Shown here: positions 23,720 through 36,438 of the stretch, piece after piece
Layout of the letters: each line of letters starts with the position of its first letter
Numbering within the stretch: position 1 is the first letter of the stretch
From: Taenia hydatigena
Taxonomy: Eukaryota > Platyhelminthes > Cestoda > Cyclophyllidea > Taeniidae
Assembly: GCA_036345935.2 (NCBI GenBank)
Contig: JADWOT020000009.1
Location: 14,751,556-14,815,555 of the forward strand
DNA: 64,000 bases
Direction of reading: 5' to 3'
The notes under the pieces: generated by a model
The model's input: the letters and a program-made list of their open reading frames with translations, nothing else
Told to the model about the DNA's origin: nothing
Databases searched by the model: none
Position numbers and translations under genes: made by a program

Positions 23720-25515
23720 CAAATAAACAGTATAATACTTTGTTTGTTTGAACTACCGATGTCGGTCAGGGTCACAGAGGTGGCCAGATTGCTTTAGCTT
23801 ATTGCCCTCTACCCGTTAAACATATGTATTCTACCCTAGTATTCTGCCTTCTTTTGCCTTCAAGGGAGCCTCGAAACACTACAATGGTGGCACTAGAAAG
23901 CAAAATCGACTCCATGGGCTTCTACCCCGATTTTTACTACCTGTAGCATATTGCAACGGTGCGAAATAAGCGCATTTGCTACGCATGGAAGTATTTCTTA
24001 CCTCCCATAGCATAAGGGCTAAGAACGACGTCCGCCATCGGCATCTACCCCATCTCCTGTTCCACAGGAAAGCTATTAACAACTGAAGCGACACTAGCCA
24101 TGGATCACCTTGAAAGGTTTCGTTCCAAAGTTTACCCTAATATACTTGCTTAAGGAGATCGGCGTACTAACACCTCCCTATGGACATATTGATAGTCGGC
24201 ATAGCGTCTAATTCTGAACTTCGTTCCCAGGCCAAATGAAATTCCAAGTCTAATGAACTGCCAAGAGGGATCACTGACGTTGGTGTCAAGCATCGTCTCA
24301 ACCACGTCCAATGTCGGCGACTGGGATGGTTAGCTCGCGAGTGCTTATCGCAACACTGACTAAGTTGTGATGGCTGACGCGGGAGGTGTATGAAGGGATG
24401 CGTCGGGGATGACGCCAGAAAGAAGAGAGGGATGTTGTACTTTGTTTGTTAGAAATGCCGCTTTCTGTCAAGGTCACAGATGTGGCCGTACTGACCTAGC
24501 TGCGTGGGCTTGCCTCCGGGCCATGCCAACAGTCTTTATCCCTCTGCCTACTTTTGCCTTAAGGGAGCCTCGGGACGCTACAGGGGCAATGTAGAACTTT
24601 GTTTGTTTGGACTACCGGATTCGGTTAGGGTCAAAGAGGTGGCCATATTGCCCTAGCTGCGTAGGCTGGTCTCCGGGCCATGCCACCAGCTTATTTCCCT
24701 CTGTCCGTTAAATGTGTACATACTCTACCCTTGTATTCTGCCTTCTTTTGCCTTCAAGGAAGCCTCTACACGCTATAAACAGCATATCACTTTTAAATTT
24801 TACATCGTTATTTTCCGAAAATCGCATACGATCATTCGTGTGAGTTTATAAGTCTTCCTTATCCATTGCCTGTGCTCCCATCTATGCTTGCATAGTAAAT
24901 TCTTGCACAAGTTGGTTTACCTTGAATTTGAAAAGACTCCAGAATTCTAAGCAAGTGTTGTTATGCCAAGAATTAACAAACATAAAACATTTTGGTTTTA
25001 TCGAACAAGCATTGATGCAATTGGCTAGATTTGTGCGTAATGTGTCTATGCAACGAGCACTTTGGTGCTGTGAGAAGTTAGAGATGCGGTAACCATTCGG
25101 TAATTCTTATTGTTTTTGTTTTCTGGTTGTTATGAAGTCTTTGGTGTTATTAAATCTTAAAGTTATTAGGATTTTAATGTCCTTTTCGCACCGGCTTGTA
25201 AAAGCAGACGCATAGAATTCATAACGTGACTGGTAAGGCGTTTAGCTTCTCGTCTACGCTGTCTACTCACGTCCTCTTTTGCTGTGCAATACTTTTGGTA
25301 ATAAATTAGGAGTGTTTTGGCGGTTTTTAATGAAATTGCTTCCTAATGACGGTGGATTTTGTTCATTGATGCATAATTGTGTTGGGAGGAGTTCTAACTT
25401 TACAAAGCACTTGGCATCTGCTCATCACTTCCTAGCTGTTAAGTGTTCATTGCATTCCAAACCTTGTTATCCATTGTTATTCGTGTTCATTGCCAGGATA
25501 GAATGGGAGTTGAAG
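23720..25515 (+). mobile_element. Retroelement-like insertion in copy B
   Basis: Interrupts copy B between GTGCACAAA and GTAGCTGCAGCGATTTG, which are adjacent in copy A. Contents in order: RP1 (23728-23878), an internal region with the GVKHRLNHV / RRLGWLAR frame near 24280-24330 like the end of LINE reverse transcriptases, two RP1 repeats in tandem (24433-24590 and 24594-24775), then about 700 bases shared with 13440-14060. Clean absence from A supports insertion. No coding capacity remains. Confidence 0.5.
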
Positions 25516-27809
25516 AAGTAGCTGCAGCGATTTGTGTGGATCTCGGCTTCGTTATTGATGCACACATTTCTTGGGTGAGATTGGGTTGTATTTAATGAGT
25601 GGTTGCTGTCTTTTTGTGCAGCGATAGATACGGTGTGCATTTTTATGGTGGGTGGAAGCATGCTTTTGTGAACTGTCCGTGGGTTCTTTCGCGCTGTGTG
25701 TGGTAAAAGGTGCGTCATTGCCATTACTATGATGTTCTTGTTTGTGGGGCGCATACATGGTGGTGATTTCACTACTCGTTGACGCGGGGACCTTTGCCAA
25801 ACGTGTTGTGTAGAGTCTCAGCGATGGCTTACTCATGGGTTGCGTTTTGCGGAATGGGTTAGTGTTTGGATAAGGTATATGCATCAGAAGCGGAGGAAGG
25901 TGTGGCTAGTGGGAAGCTTTGACATAACAGCGCAGACCGTGTTTCGTGGCAGCCTTAAATGTTTGCATGCTAAGGTGTTCTTTCCTATCAGTAGTTATGT
26001 TTGCGGGTGCTGGCTTTGCAGCGCATTGGGCATTCACGTATGGGCTTTGGCATTGTTTGGTTTTTCTCCCTTTGTGATGCTGCAAACCCACTGTGGTGGT
26101 AATGGTGGTGAAGTAACATTTGATGAGTCTGAGTTGGTAGGCAATGCGAAGTTGTGGAGTCATTGGTGGAGGTGTATCTGTCTCGGTTGTGCGATGTGAA
26201 TGTGTCATGGCCGATAGTAGTGTGTGTAGGGTGGCATGGCGGTAGGTTTGACCTTGCATGTTGTTGGACGCAAGCATTGGGCGAGAACGGCAAGGCTGCA
26301 AGCTAAGCAGACTAAGTTGAGTGCGTGTAGCTGATGAAGGCAGGCTTATTGTTGCTTTGAGGAAGGATGGTGATGATGATGAGTCCCTCAGTAAAGGTGA
26401 GCGAGGAGGAGGAGGAGAAGAAGTGTTGCGAAGTTTTTATTAAACCTAGTCTAGTCCCTTGTTCTCATGACTTTGGGTGTGTGTGTGTGTGTGTTTCATT
26501 TGACAGTTCGAGGTGTGTGTTTCTTGTTTTATGGGTTAGTAGTTTTTTTTCCATTTTACGTAAATCCACGTGCAGTGATATTTTCAATATCGTCAATTTG
26601 CAATGCATAGAATTCAGTTGTAGTTCCGTAGACGTATGCGTGTAGGCGTATAGGCTTCCCTTTTGTAAGTGAGGTTATTGAGGAAGAAATTGGACGAGTC
26701 GTGGTTGATGGTCAGATGGCAATACTTTTTGGTGCTCGTTCCCTGTGCTGAACATTGGGGTGGGTGGGGATTGATTGGAGTTGTCCCGGTGGTATGTTAG
26801 GTGGGTAAGTAGGGATATTATTTTAATAAGGAGGAAATGATGTCATGGTGAATGGCGCCCCATTTGGTGGAAGGGAAGGTGAGGAGAACTTACAGAGCAC
26901 TTGGCTTTACCTGGCACCAAGGTGGTTGTGGACGCAAGGCATAGCGGAAGGGGGTTTTCGTTTCCTGCGGAGCATTACTTTGTGTTGGGCATGGCGACAT
27001 GAGTGAGTGGCACTATATTTGATGACTTGACAGGGTCTGTTCTTTAGCTGCGATTCCTAGTAGTATTAGATTTTCTACTACAACAAAGTACTCCTGAGGG
27101 TTAATTAAACGTCAATATGAATTATTAATTTAAAACGATGGGTGTTGATTAATGTTGCCGAATTGGTTACGCAGGATTCTAATGCTGCAAGTACTTGGTT
27201 GCCATTCATAATTTTATCACTAATAAGTCCCATTCCTCTTACACGTGTTTGTTTATCCACTTCCTTCATACAGTCATTTGCTGGAACAAATGTTAAAGAA
27301 ATGACTGCAGTTGTTGCTGTTACGACTGTTTGGTTTCCAACTACAATGCCTAATCAAGTTATTTTTTTACCACACAATGCTCAGAGTGATTAAAAAGTTG
27401 CTTTGGGAAGTTTGTTAAGTGTTTTGTCATGTTAATGACGATGGACTGCGATTGATGAGGCCTAATTTGGCAAAAGGATTTTCAGCTTCATTATGTTCTT
27501 GGTGCTCTTTTTCACATGCATATCATTTTACCTACGCATAGGCTTATGTATCTATTTCCGCAAGTAGGGTTAGCGGTGTGACTATTTTGCAAAGACACCA
27601 CATTCTTGCGTGGATTTTTTCACTTCGTAATACTTTAACTGGTTAAGCATGACTGCTGCGGTGTTGTGTTAAATGCTTTAGTAATGCAGCGACAATGGAT
27701 TTGGATTGGTGAGACCTGATTTGCTGAATAGAGTTGAAAACCTACCACATGCTTGCTCGTCTCCTTCCCCTTCTTGGTAGAGCATGTTTGAAGCCTTCAC
27801 TTCTGGAGA

Positions 27810-28440
27810 TTAATTGAGATTGTTATGGCAGTTTGTTAAACGGCTAGTTTGGTGTGCCTTCTCCTTCTTCACTTCTTCCTCGATTCTCCCCTCTTTCCCC
27901 TCCTTTAGCTGCCCCTTCTTCGAACGGCTCTTTGACTTCCTCCCTCTCCTCTTTCCAGCAACAATGGCTTTTGCGTTATTCACACCACCTCATTCTCGTG
28001 TCTACAGCGTTGGCTTATTTCATTTCTACCCACCGCAGCTTCCGCCTCATCGGACGACTTCGAGGCAAGGCGATGAAATTGAGTGTCTGCCGCTGCAATG
28101 TGATGAACTTCACATCAGACGCTCCCACCGAGTCATCGACCTCCTCGTCTTCCACATGATCATCTGTCTGAAGTGTTGCCTTGTGACAGACTGCTGTGCT
28201 TCTTTGGCGACCTGAATGCCGCTGGTGGTAATAGAGGTGGGTGTAAGGACGAACTCCTACCTCTCCTCAACACAATGTCCACCATTGTTTAGGCGAAAAA
28301 GAGGAGACTGCAACAAAGTCCGTAGAAGCGGCTGGAAAGGACAAGTGAAAGGTAAACCAAGAGAAAGAGGGCACAAAATCGCCCTGGACTCACAGTCATT
28401 TTCGCAGCGTCGAGCTTCGGGAGGTGACCTAAACAACTGA
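27810..28440 (-). pseudogene. Relic exons of an unknown charged protein, copy B
   Basis: Same structure as 3660-4330 in A and 42230-42965 in C, with the same frame break inside the acidic stretch. A 133-residue plus-strand frame (27814-28215) covers it but is rich in F, S and P and is probably the antisense shadow. Confidence 0.3.
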
Positions 28441-30749
28441 TTGAATCGATTGCTTCACCGTTTGAAAGTCAGCTGCCTGGTCGCTACTGTCACACTGCAC
28501 GTGCAGAAGGGAGCAAGTGCTGCCGTCGCAAACGAAGAAGGCGTCTCAACACTCTCTCACTCACTCACTCACTCACTCACTCAATGTCTCATTTGTGGTG
28601 GCGAAGATGTATTAAAGGAGGTGTTGGATGGAATGGAGAAGAGGAGACAGTGATGTATGTATATGCGTACGTACGTTTGTAGGTGCTAGTGTATGTATGA
28701 GAAGAAACACAACGGTGGCAGTGGTAGGGTTTAAGAAGGAAAATGTTTAATTGGTAACACATGTGTGTGTGTTGCATATGTGTGACGGTGAGGTGAAATT
28801 CGATAATTGTGAGTTGAAGCGGGACCATAAGGAGAGAGAAGTAGTCGTTTAGATAGATGATTTTCAAATTAGATTAAAATTAAAATTCAGTGGAAGAAAG
28901 TGGCAAAGGGAGTGGGTAAATTAGTGGAAGTGGTGGTGTGGGAGGCAGGGAACGTTGCATGGCATGACTTGAGTGACTGGTGGTGGTGTTGACTAATTGA
29001 GGGAAAGGAAACCAGGTAGAGAGGCTTAGGAGTCATGGTGAATGCTGGAACGAGTGAAAAAGGAAGGGTAGAGGGAGAATGAGTGAAGTAGGATGGAAGT
29101 GGAATGGAATGCTGGAGTGTTCGGAGGGAAGGAAATAAGCAGGAAGTAAGGTTTAAAAGTAGAGGAGGGGGAGCCTAGTAGCTTCCCCATAAGTAGTTGT
29201 GGTGGTGGTGTTGAGCTATCAAGTGGGTGCAAGTAGTGGAAGCAATAGCAGGTGCTGTTGTGTGAGTAATTGGGTGGGTGGGGCGCGTAAAATGCAGGAA
29301 CATGGACTGGGTGTCATGTGGATTTGCAAGTGTGAATGCTTGCTGATGCACGAATAGAGGATACGCGGGCATTCAAAATTGTGCTCCAAATATGCTTTTT
29401 TTAATGCCCACCACTCCCCAAATGATTCATGATTATAAGTAACATAAATGTCGAAGGAAAGAATATCGGAGGCTATCAAGCCTTCTGTGACGCCGTCAGC
29501 AGTTCCAATTTTGCTCAGCTTTCTTTCCACACAACTGCTATAATATTAACGTAGCTCGGGACGTTCGGTTTTAAAATGTACACATACACTGCACAAACAC
29601 GTCTATCTACAAGCCAAAGGGATAAAGTAACAAGCAATTAAGCCTTGATGATTAAGTGCCTGACACCGGATGCAGAAGGATATGTTCAGCTGCATCAAAT
29701 TTTTGCTCCGTAGTTCTGCGTTGTTCGTGGATGGGAAGCCCAGAGATGTGATGCTAGCGTCGATGCCGTTAGAGAATTGGCCATTTTGAGCTTCGTTTCT
29801 TCCCACTTCAACGCTGACGTCTCAGCAAAACTTCCTCCTCCTCTTCCTTATTACGCGTTCCTCCTTTTACTTCTTGACCATTACAGTGAAGTGAACTATC
29901 ACTGTTTCTTAGGGATGCGTAGAAAACAAAAGAATGGATTTGATAAAAGTTCAAGCGACAAACCCAATTGTACAGTCAGGGAGTGACAAAGTAGTCTGAC
30001 TGATTTTGCTTAGCTGTGCTATAAACCTGGAGGATTTGTGAAGCAATTCAGAGGTGGTGGCAATGATGAGATGCTTCTTCTGCTTAGGCTATGATTCTAA
30101 TAAGCACCGACACACAGCGCCACGTCTGCAAAGTGAAGGTAACCAAGGCGTTGCTATAGGAAGTGGTTGCAAGCTGCGCTAGATGGACGAAGTGATGCCA
30201 ACAGAGATGACGTGAGCGCGTGTGTGATATTGCATTTCCCCCACTTAAGGCAGTCTTCCTGCAAAGCATTCTGTGCAGTGAAGGCGTACTCCTGAACCTG
30301 CTGTTACTTGGTGCACCGTTTCTTCATTCGTCTCGACGAGTTATAATGGGAAACACTTGTTGTTGGTGGTGTCTGCACCAATCCACTTGTGCTACTACTT
30401 TTATATGAGGGAGTGAGGATGAGCATACTTGGGACAGGGAGCACACAAAAGTGGAAGCTAAGATGCGATAGGTTTTCGGACATCCTCCTTCTCCTCCACT
30501 TGAGCAAACCACATTCCTCCTCCTCCCCTCTCATTAATACAAGCATGATGTGAGCTGACAAGGGTTCCTTCCTTCGTTACTATTTACTGTTTCATCAACA
30601 GTATTAGATGGACGCCATCTCCCTCTCTTCTCTCTTCATGTTTGGCCCCCTCGGTGGTTGAGATCTAAGTGAAACCCCAACCTTGCTACTATAACTGTTG
30701 ACTTGTGTTCGGCGTTTGTGAAAAAAGCACCAAATACCGAGCACCATTG

Positions 30750-30842
30750 TAATACTTTGTTTGTTTGAACTACCGGTTTCATCAGGATCACAGAGGTGGC
30801 CGAATTGCCCTAGCTGTGTTGGCTGGCCTACGGGCCATGCCA
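30750..30842 (+). repeat. RP1 dispersed repeat, short copy
   Basis: Contains the RP1 core GGTGGCCGAATTGCCCTAGC and the following TGGCC-TACGGGCCATGCC. It lies within the second insertion of copy B. Confidence 0.75.
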
Positions 30843-31515
30843 ACAGAGATGACATGAGCTCGTGTATGATACTGCATTTCCCCCACGTAAGGCATTTTTC
30901 CCGCAAAGCATTCTGTGTAGTGAAGGCGTACTCCTGAACCTGCATTTCGTTGGCCTGCAGCGGGGTAAGATGGAGCATGGAATTGGGAGGAGTTCGCATG
31001 AGGCCCCAAAGCCATGGCTCGTAGCAGAGCACACACTGTATTGAATCAGAATTTAGCAGACGCCTACTCATATACATATATGGGCTCTGGTGGTGTAAGT
31101 GAGAAGTAAATCAAAGTTTGCAAACATAATAAAATAAATTTGGCATACATTGTGATTGCAGGTTGGTTTGAGATTCGAATAAAGTGCTTTTATTTCTGCT
31201 GACATGCATAATTAATAAATTCAAATGGACCCTGCGATTCCCCTCACTTATTTGGTGCTATGTGAGCATCCCAACGCACTAAGCAGATAGACAGATGTTA
31301 GAATGTAGAGTGGGCGGATAGTCTAGCTTATACGCACGCTTTGCTTTGCTTTATCATACCATATTAAGTGCACATCCGAGTAATGCTAATGAGTAGAATT
31401 GAAGTGATGATAATTTTAACCTTACGAGACTTGGCAACGGAAATGGCTTCAATGTGTTAAACGGATGGAAATGCATTGAAGTGTAAATTGTTTAAATCCA
31501 CATAAGTGACTTGTT

Positions 31516-31561
31516 GATTGGCTGATGGAAAGGCGTGATCTGTACACAGATGCATAAATAG
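31516..31561 (+). promoter_or_regulatory. Possible remnant histone promoter
   Basis: GATTGG (inverted CCAAT) at 31516-31521 and ATAAATAG at 31554-31561, just before the H4 relic. Spacing suits a histone core promoter, but the coding part that follows lacks the H4 N-terminus. Confidence 0.35.
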
Positions 31562-31568
31562 GATAGAG

Positions 31569-31780
31569 CGTCGGCGTGGTGTGCCGCGCTGTGGTTGCGT
31601 GAGACGCGTCTTTGCATTCGTCTGCAAGGACGCCTGGAAGCGTGTGCAGTGTTTTCGGAGATCGTGATCCGCGACGCCGTCGCGTACACTGGGCATGCAA
31701 CGCTGGAGGACGTCATGGTTAGGACTGTGAACCAAGTCCTTAGGCATCAGGGTCTTGCTCTCTGCAGCTTCGGTGGCTAG
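31569..31780 (+). pseudogene. Histone H4 relic, left inner arm
   Basis: Two frames joined by a one-base shift. The first (GCVRRVFAFVCKDAWKRVQC) matches H4 [20 protein letters not shown] by conservative changes at every third codon or better. The second has VIRDAVAYTGHA and ends in FGG followed by a stop, at exactly the H4 spacing of 38 residues (H4: [12 protein letters not shown] to FGG-stop). Residues before about 33 are missing. Acidic and hydrophobic changes at DNA-contact lysines and the frameshift show it is not a working H4. A longer antisense frame (31457-31873) is a shadow. Confidence 0.75.
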
Positions 31781-31843
31781 GTTGCGGTATAGCCGATAGA
31801 CAGACAGGTGGAGACGTTGCAACTGGTGTGTGAACGCAACAAC

Positions 31844-31859
31844 GGCCCTGTTTAGGGCC
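31844..31859 (+). terminator. Histone-type 3' stem-loop, degenerate
   Basis: GGCCCTGTTTAGGGCC: a 6-bp stem and 4-base loop, matching the animal histone mRNA stem-loop form GGYYYTTTTCARRRCC except in the loop, and lying 64 bases after the H4 relic's stop. The right-arm copy (36843-36860) has a damaged stem. Confidence 0.55.
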
Positions 31860-32529
31860 CCTTCCAACACCACATTGCAGATTGCATTAATGTCGTCCTG
31901 TTCTATTCACAAGGCAACTGAGGCTGTGTAGGCAGGTCATGGTGGGTAGCTGAGGCAGAGTTGAGAGTAGACTAGCAGGGCTTAGCTGTGCGTGTTAGAA
32001 ATGCGTAGGTGGGTCGCTGTAATGAAGCCTTTTGACTCACTGCAGCCGTCTCTCCTTTGTCTTTGCTTGTTCGGCTTTCGGCTGTTCGTTCAACAGCCAC
32101 AACTGACGCAGAGTGGGGGTGGAGGTATGGTGATGGGTGGCTGGATGATAAATGATAAATTGGAGGGTGGCTGTTAATGCGCGGAGAGAGTATCGTATCT
32201 AAGGTAGGTGGGGGCGTACGCCTTGTCGCCGATCGCGTTGTTGATGGTGAGGGTTGGGCTGGTAAAGTGTCAGTAGCATGCGTTGGAGGCTGTCGTCTCT
32301 GTTCGCAAAAGTATGAGTTGGTAGTTCTTTAGCTACTCAGCTACCATGAGTCAACGCGAAGCATGTCAGTATTTTAAGGTGGTGAAAACGGAATCCCTTT
32401 CCTTTCCGTGTCGCTCCTTTCTTACACTTTGTTGGCTAACCTAAAGAGAAGTAGCCTAGGCCGCTGCACTAGACCACTCTATTCCGCCTTACACTGCAAA
32501 AATTCAATCAACATCACCGTTGATCACTT

Positions 32530-32595
32530 TTGTCCGATAGCCCGAGCGCTTTAGCGGTCGGAGATTTTTACCAGCACGTTTCGCATAGATGCCAC
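32530..32595 (-). pseudogene. Possible histone H3 start relic, left inner arm
   Basis: Counterpart of 36439-36506. The ATG has become GTG and a stop follows. The only similarity is to the first dozen H3 residues, so this is weak. Confidence 0.2.
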
Positions 32596-32850
32596 GATGC
32601 AGCGGGTGGTGCACACAACCAATGGAAACTTCGGATCTGCTCGAGATATTATCGTCCTTGCTTTGCTTCGTGATTTATTTCCTTTGCTCCTCTCGCTTAC
32701 TACTTCCTCCTCACCTCTTATTGTCGGCACGACCAAGCTCTTAATAGAGACTGATTCTGTAATGTGTCACATACTGATTCCACTCCTTTGGCCGCCTTCC
32801 AATAAACTGGAAGACAATTCTCATTGGCTGCACATCAGTTCAATCATGCA

Positions 32851-35800
32851 AATGCAATTAAGCAGCAGTGGTACAAGTAAGGGAAATTAAGATGGTGTTT
32901 GAAAACATTTAGTATACTTCGTGTTCATGATCCATCTAAAGGGAAGTGTCGTGGGTCTAGAGGCACTAAGCGTCACGGGAAGCGACTACAAGTCAGCTAC
33001 AACACATGGCTAGGCGTGGTGCTAAGATAACATCTGTGAGCCTAATCATCAGACGTTTCTTTTGGCGCTTAAGGTACTCTCTGGGCAAGGTCACCTGCAT
33101 CGTGGTCGTTGAGAATATATGCTGTCGAAGATGAGGTAGGTGTTAAATAAAAAGTGTGATGAAGGGCTAAAAACAGACGGAATGCGAGAGTTATTGTTAA
33201 AAAATTGTGCAGAAGTAAGTAGAGGAGATGGGAAGGCACCAGTATGGAGGGGTGCTGGCAGAGAATGATTACGCGGCAGAAGTGTCGGCGTGTAAGTAGA
33301 TCAGTCCTCGTGGGAGGAATTAAATTATCCACACCATGATGTCAACTCATTGGTGTTCGTCGTGTCGTCAAAATCTCCTATGTGGAGTGAAAACTCACTA
33401 CAGCAACGCATTCGACACTGTTGCCTACTTTCTCGCCGATATCCACCAACGTGGTCCAGCATCAGTCATTACGTGAATAATCATCGCACAAGCAAGCAGT
33501 CTTTCCTGCATAAAAACAAAGGCCTATATTTGTCAACTAGTCGACCCTCCTATGTCTAACGCATTGCCCTTCAAATGAATGGCGTAGAACTGGTGGGGTC
33601 CCACATTGTTTCAAGCAGTCACGCTGTAAATAACCCTGTCATGAACTGCGAAAATGTGAACAATCGTTCATTCCAATAAGCCACACGTCGACGTGAAAGA
33701 ATGTTGGCAGGATGATCGTATTACCCAAGTTACAGGTCACTCGTTCCTTCCACCTATTAATTGAAAGTTAATTCCCTTTTGGTGTCTTCGCAACTATACC
33801 GGAGAAGAGCATCGCGCAATTGTCAGAGGGCAGTCACAGGCTATCGTGACTACTTCGTTGTATTTCATCCTTATGCTGTGACGCTGCAGTGGTTCACAAT
33901 TCGTCCAAAAGCACCTATGCATTAATCTTTCGAGTGAATAAACACTTGGCACTGCTTGTTGACACGTCCTTCAATGCAGTTGGAGGAAATCAGTAACGAA
34001 AACAAGGGGATCGCACCGCATTGCTTTAAATTTGGAAAAGTCTGAGAAAAACAACCTGCTCTAAAGAGACACCACCTGATCACCGTTGCATCCTGGTTAC
34101 GGGTCCATGCATGTAGCTCTCCACGCAAGCAGGCCTTATAACGTGGTGAAGGGAAACTTGGACCAACGGAGCATGATTCAAAGTTCAGTTAATTGTCTCA
34201 ATCAGTTGCTCAGACTGGGTCAATATGCATTTATACCTTGACTTCCCATACCCCAAAGCGCTATTACGAGGGTTCGCAAAGCAGTCGCATTTAATCGACA
34301 CCAATTTCGTGACATGGTAATTCGGGTGGGATCTGTGGTGTCTTTCCTGACCAGGAGATTAGCCAGGCAATAAGCAATAAAATGTGGGATGCTATTTAGC
34401 CAAACGCGCCTCCTTCCAGTGTGATTCGCCCTGCATCTAAGTTGAAATGCAAAACGTTGCTGCGAATGCAGTTTAAATGTATCACACCATTGATTACACT
34501 GAGACCAGTACCAAAGCCAGACGTGAAAGCCGCAGCTTGGAAACTTCGACAGTGGGTGCCTATGGATGCACAGTTCCACGTAGAGACCAGTTAGATATTC
34601 CATTGCATACATCTGGTGCTAACAATGGTTAGGTTGGGTTTGAGTCCCGTTTGTGCAGCTGTATCTTCAGCTACTAAGGTGGCATTACATCACGTCGCTC
34701 AACAAGCGTGATTTCGGTGTCTGCTGAATTGTGTCCTCGTGAGGTCAGGGGAATTCAAGGTGAGTCAGCGTAACAAACTTCATGGTTCACCCCATAACAC
34801 GCACAACTGAGTCCGATTATATGATCTCACATCTGGTAAGACGAGGAAGCAACCACCACCTTTGCCCCTTCAACGACATAGTTCGTTGTAAGCTGCTCGT
34901 TTACGGTTGCACTTAATTGCTTCCTCGTAAGTACACTCCTGTGCTCATTCATGTTGTCGAAGCATAGAATAGTACTTTAAGGATAAGCCACACAATCGCC
35001 TGTTTGAGTCAGTAAACCAGACGTACACAATAAGGCAGTCTAGAATAACTAATTATGCACTGCCGACAGTTAGTTGGCATTTGAATGTTGAACGATATTG
35101 TTGACTTGGGTTTGGGGAAGGGAGTGTCAGTTACTAGTGGAAGATCCGCAGCGACTCCTGTATTCACAATGAAAATCGCATCCACTCAGACTTCCACAAT
35201 CACAGCGAAATGCAGGTTTACTAAGGCTCCTGCAAACACCACTTTGAGAGCATTCTTTTCCAATCCTGTATTGAGCGCTCTGAGAAATTCCACTTCATCA
35301 CCCATATCCACCGCGACTGACGGATCTACCACACCTGCTTTACTCAATGCAGTAATTAAGTAAGCGAATAGGGATCTACCAGCTATGGTGCTTGAAGGGA
35401 CTGTGGAAGAAATTTTGTACAGGACGCCCTTCATAACTTCCTCAGGCCCCACACGCCGATCGACTCGAAGCTGCGTGTTATGTGACGTCTCTGGCAGCTT
35501 TATTAGACACGTCTGTCTCATTGTTTGTGGTTGATTCTAGTAACCAATTCACGCGACGGCCAACGCTCATAGCTTTTTTTATTATGATCTAGTCACTTTA
35601 AAATCAAAGGCCAGCCTATAGTCGAATAGGTAGAAAGGATCAGCCTTCTTCCCAAAGTACTGCTTTACTTTCGTAAATGTACTATTGGTTACGAGCATGG
35701 TCGAGATTCATTATAACTTCTCGTCATTTACACATATCACCATCGACAGCAATGGCTTTGTTGAGCAAAGGCAGTAGGGCAAAATGCCTGTTGCTACGGG

Positions 35801-36229
35801 CTTCCGCTCATCACGTCCTAAAAAAATTATCTAAGCTTTTAGGAGGCGGTAAAAGACTGCGTCTTCAAAGCACGATGTGGCCTTCGGACAATGCTAAATA
35901 CCAACTAGGTTTTCTGCATGGCGGTAATTTGAATACCATTCATTCGCCTTTAGCTTGGCAACTTTATGAGCTTCTTATAGAAATGTATTGCAACGTACTT
36001 GTTTGGTAAGTGCATCAACAACCAACGCCACACTAGTCAATAAAGCGAGCATTTAGCGATTTCATCTCATTTAGGTCGGGTAGGATGGCCTGGCTTAGCT
36101 AAAATCAGAGGCGATTGCTCATAGCGCTTCGGTTACGTGAATCAGGTCAGGTCTGATGCGGTCATTGGTTCGATGCGGTAGGCCGAGTACGAGAACCAAT
36201 GACAGGGATCATTAGTGGTGGCTTGCCAA
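32851..36229. other. Central unique region of the palindrome
   Basis: Loop between the inner arms. No assignable gene except the frame at 35085-35521. A 130-codon minus frame (34220-34612) and a 110-codon plus frame (35677-36009) have no recognisable domain or splice context. Confidence 0.45.
35085..35521 (-). CDS. Uncharacterised exon-like frame with one stop
   Basis: Minus-strand frame from 35521, open for 111 codons with balanced composition (VLYKISSTVPSS, later ALSKAGVVDPSVAVDMGDE). It meets a TGA at 35186-35188 and then continues open in the same frame to about 35085. The plus strand also has a 92-codon frame here, rich in S and T, starting ATG at 35085, so the coding strand is not certain. 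No domain recognised. It could be a pseudogene or a gene with a sequence error. Confidence 0.3.
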
Positions 36230-36438
36230 TGAGGTGTGTAACCTGGTTGAATTGTCTTCCAGTACAATGGAAGGTGGCCAAAAGAGTGAAATCAGTATGT
36301 GGAACATGACAGTATCACTTTTCTATTGGATGTTTGATTTTGTCGACAATGAGATGTGGGGAGGAAATAATGAGCAGAAGAGGCAAAGCAAGGGCAGGGT
36401 CGTAGTTCCCATTGGTTGTGTGCACCACCAGCTGCACC

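Larger units (their letters stand above)
22880..31270 (+). repeat. Segmental repeat copy B
   Basis: Direct repeat of copy A positions about 500-6570, beginning with a CTT tract at 22880-22929. It carries an extra 1.8-kb block at 23720-25515, absent from A at the matching point (about 1390), and a second insertion at about 30320-30840 containing an A-like piece and an RP1 repeat. Where compared (for example 28216-28440 against 42330-42554, whose 74-residue conceptual translations are identical), B is closer to C than either is to A. Confidence 0.85.
31300..32850 (+). repeat. Inner arm of the large inverted repeat, left
   Basis: Reverse-complement match to 36230-37390. It has an extra block of about 340 bases at 32195-32530 not present in the right arm. 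It carries the H4 relic and, at its far end, a possible H3 start. Confidence 0.85.

Noticed and set aside
26367..26645. 92-codon ORF with a valine and cysteine rich tail
   Set aside because: Crosses a GT microsatellite and is not kept in copies A and C.
28216..28440. 74-codon plus ORF identical in copies B and C
   Set aside because: Identity reflects the recent B/C duplication. In copy A it is altered and shortened, and it overlaps the minus-strand relic exons.
31457..31873. 138-codon minus ORF conserved in both inner arms (also 36831-37247)
   Set aside because: It is the antisense of the H4 relic. Conservation between arms comes from recent duplication and not from selection on this frame.
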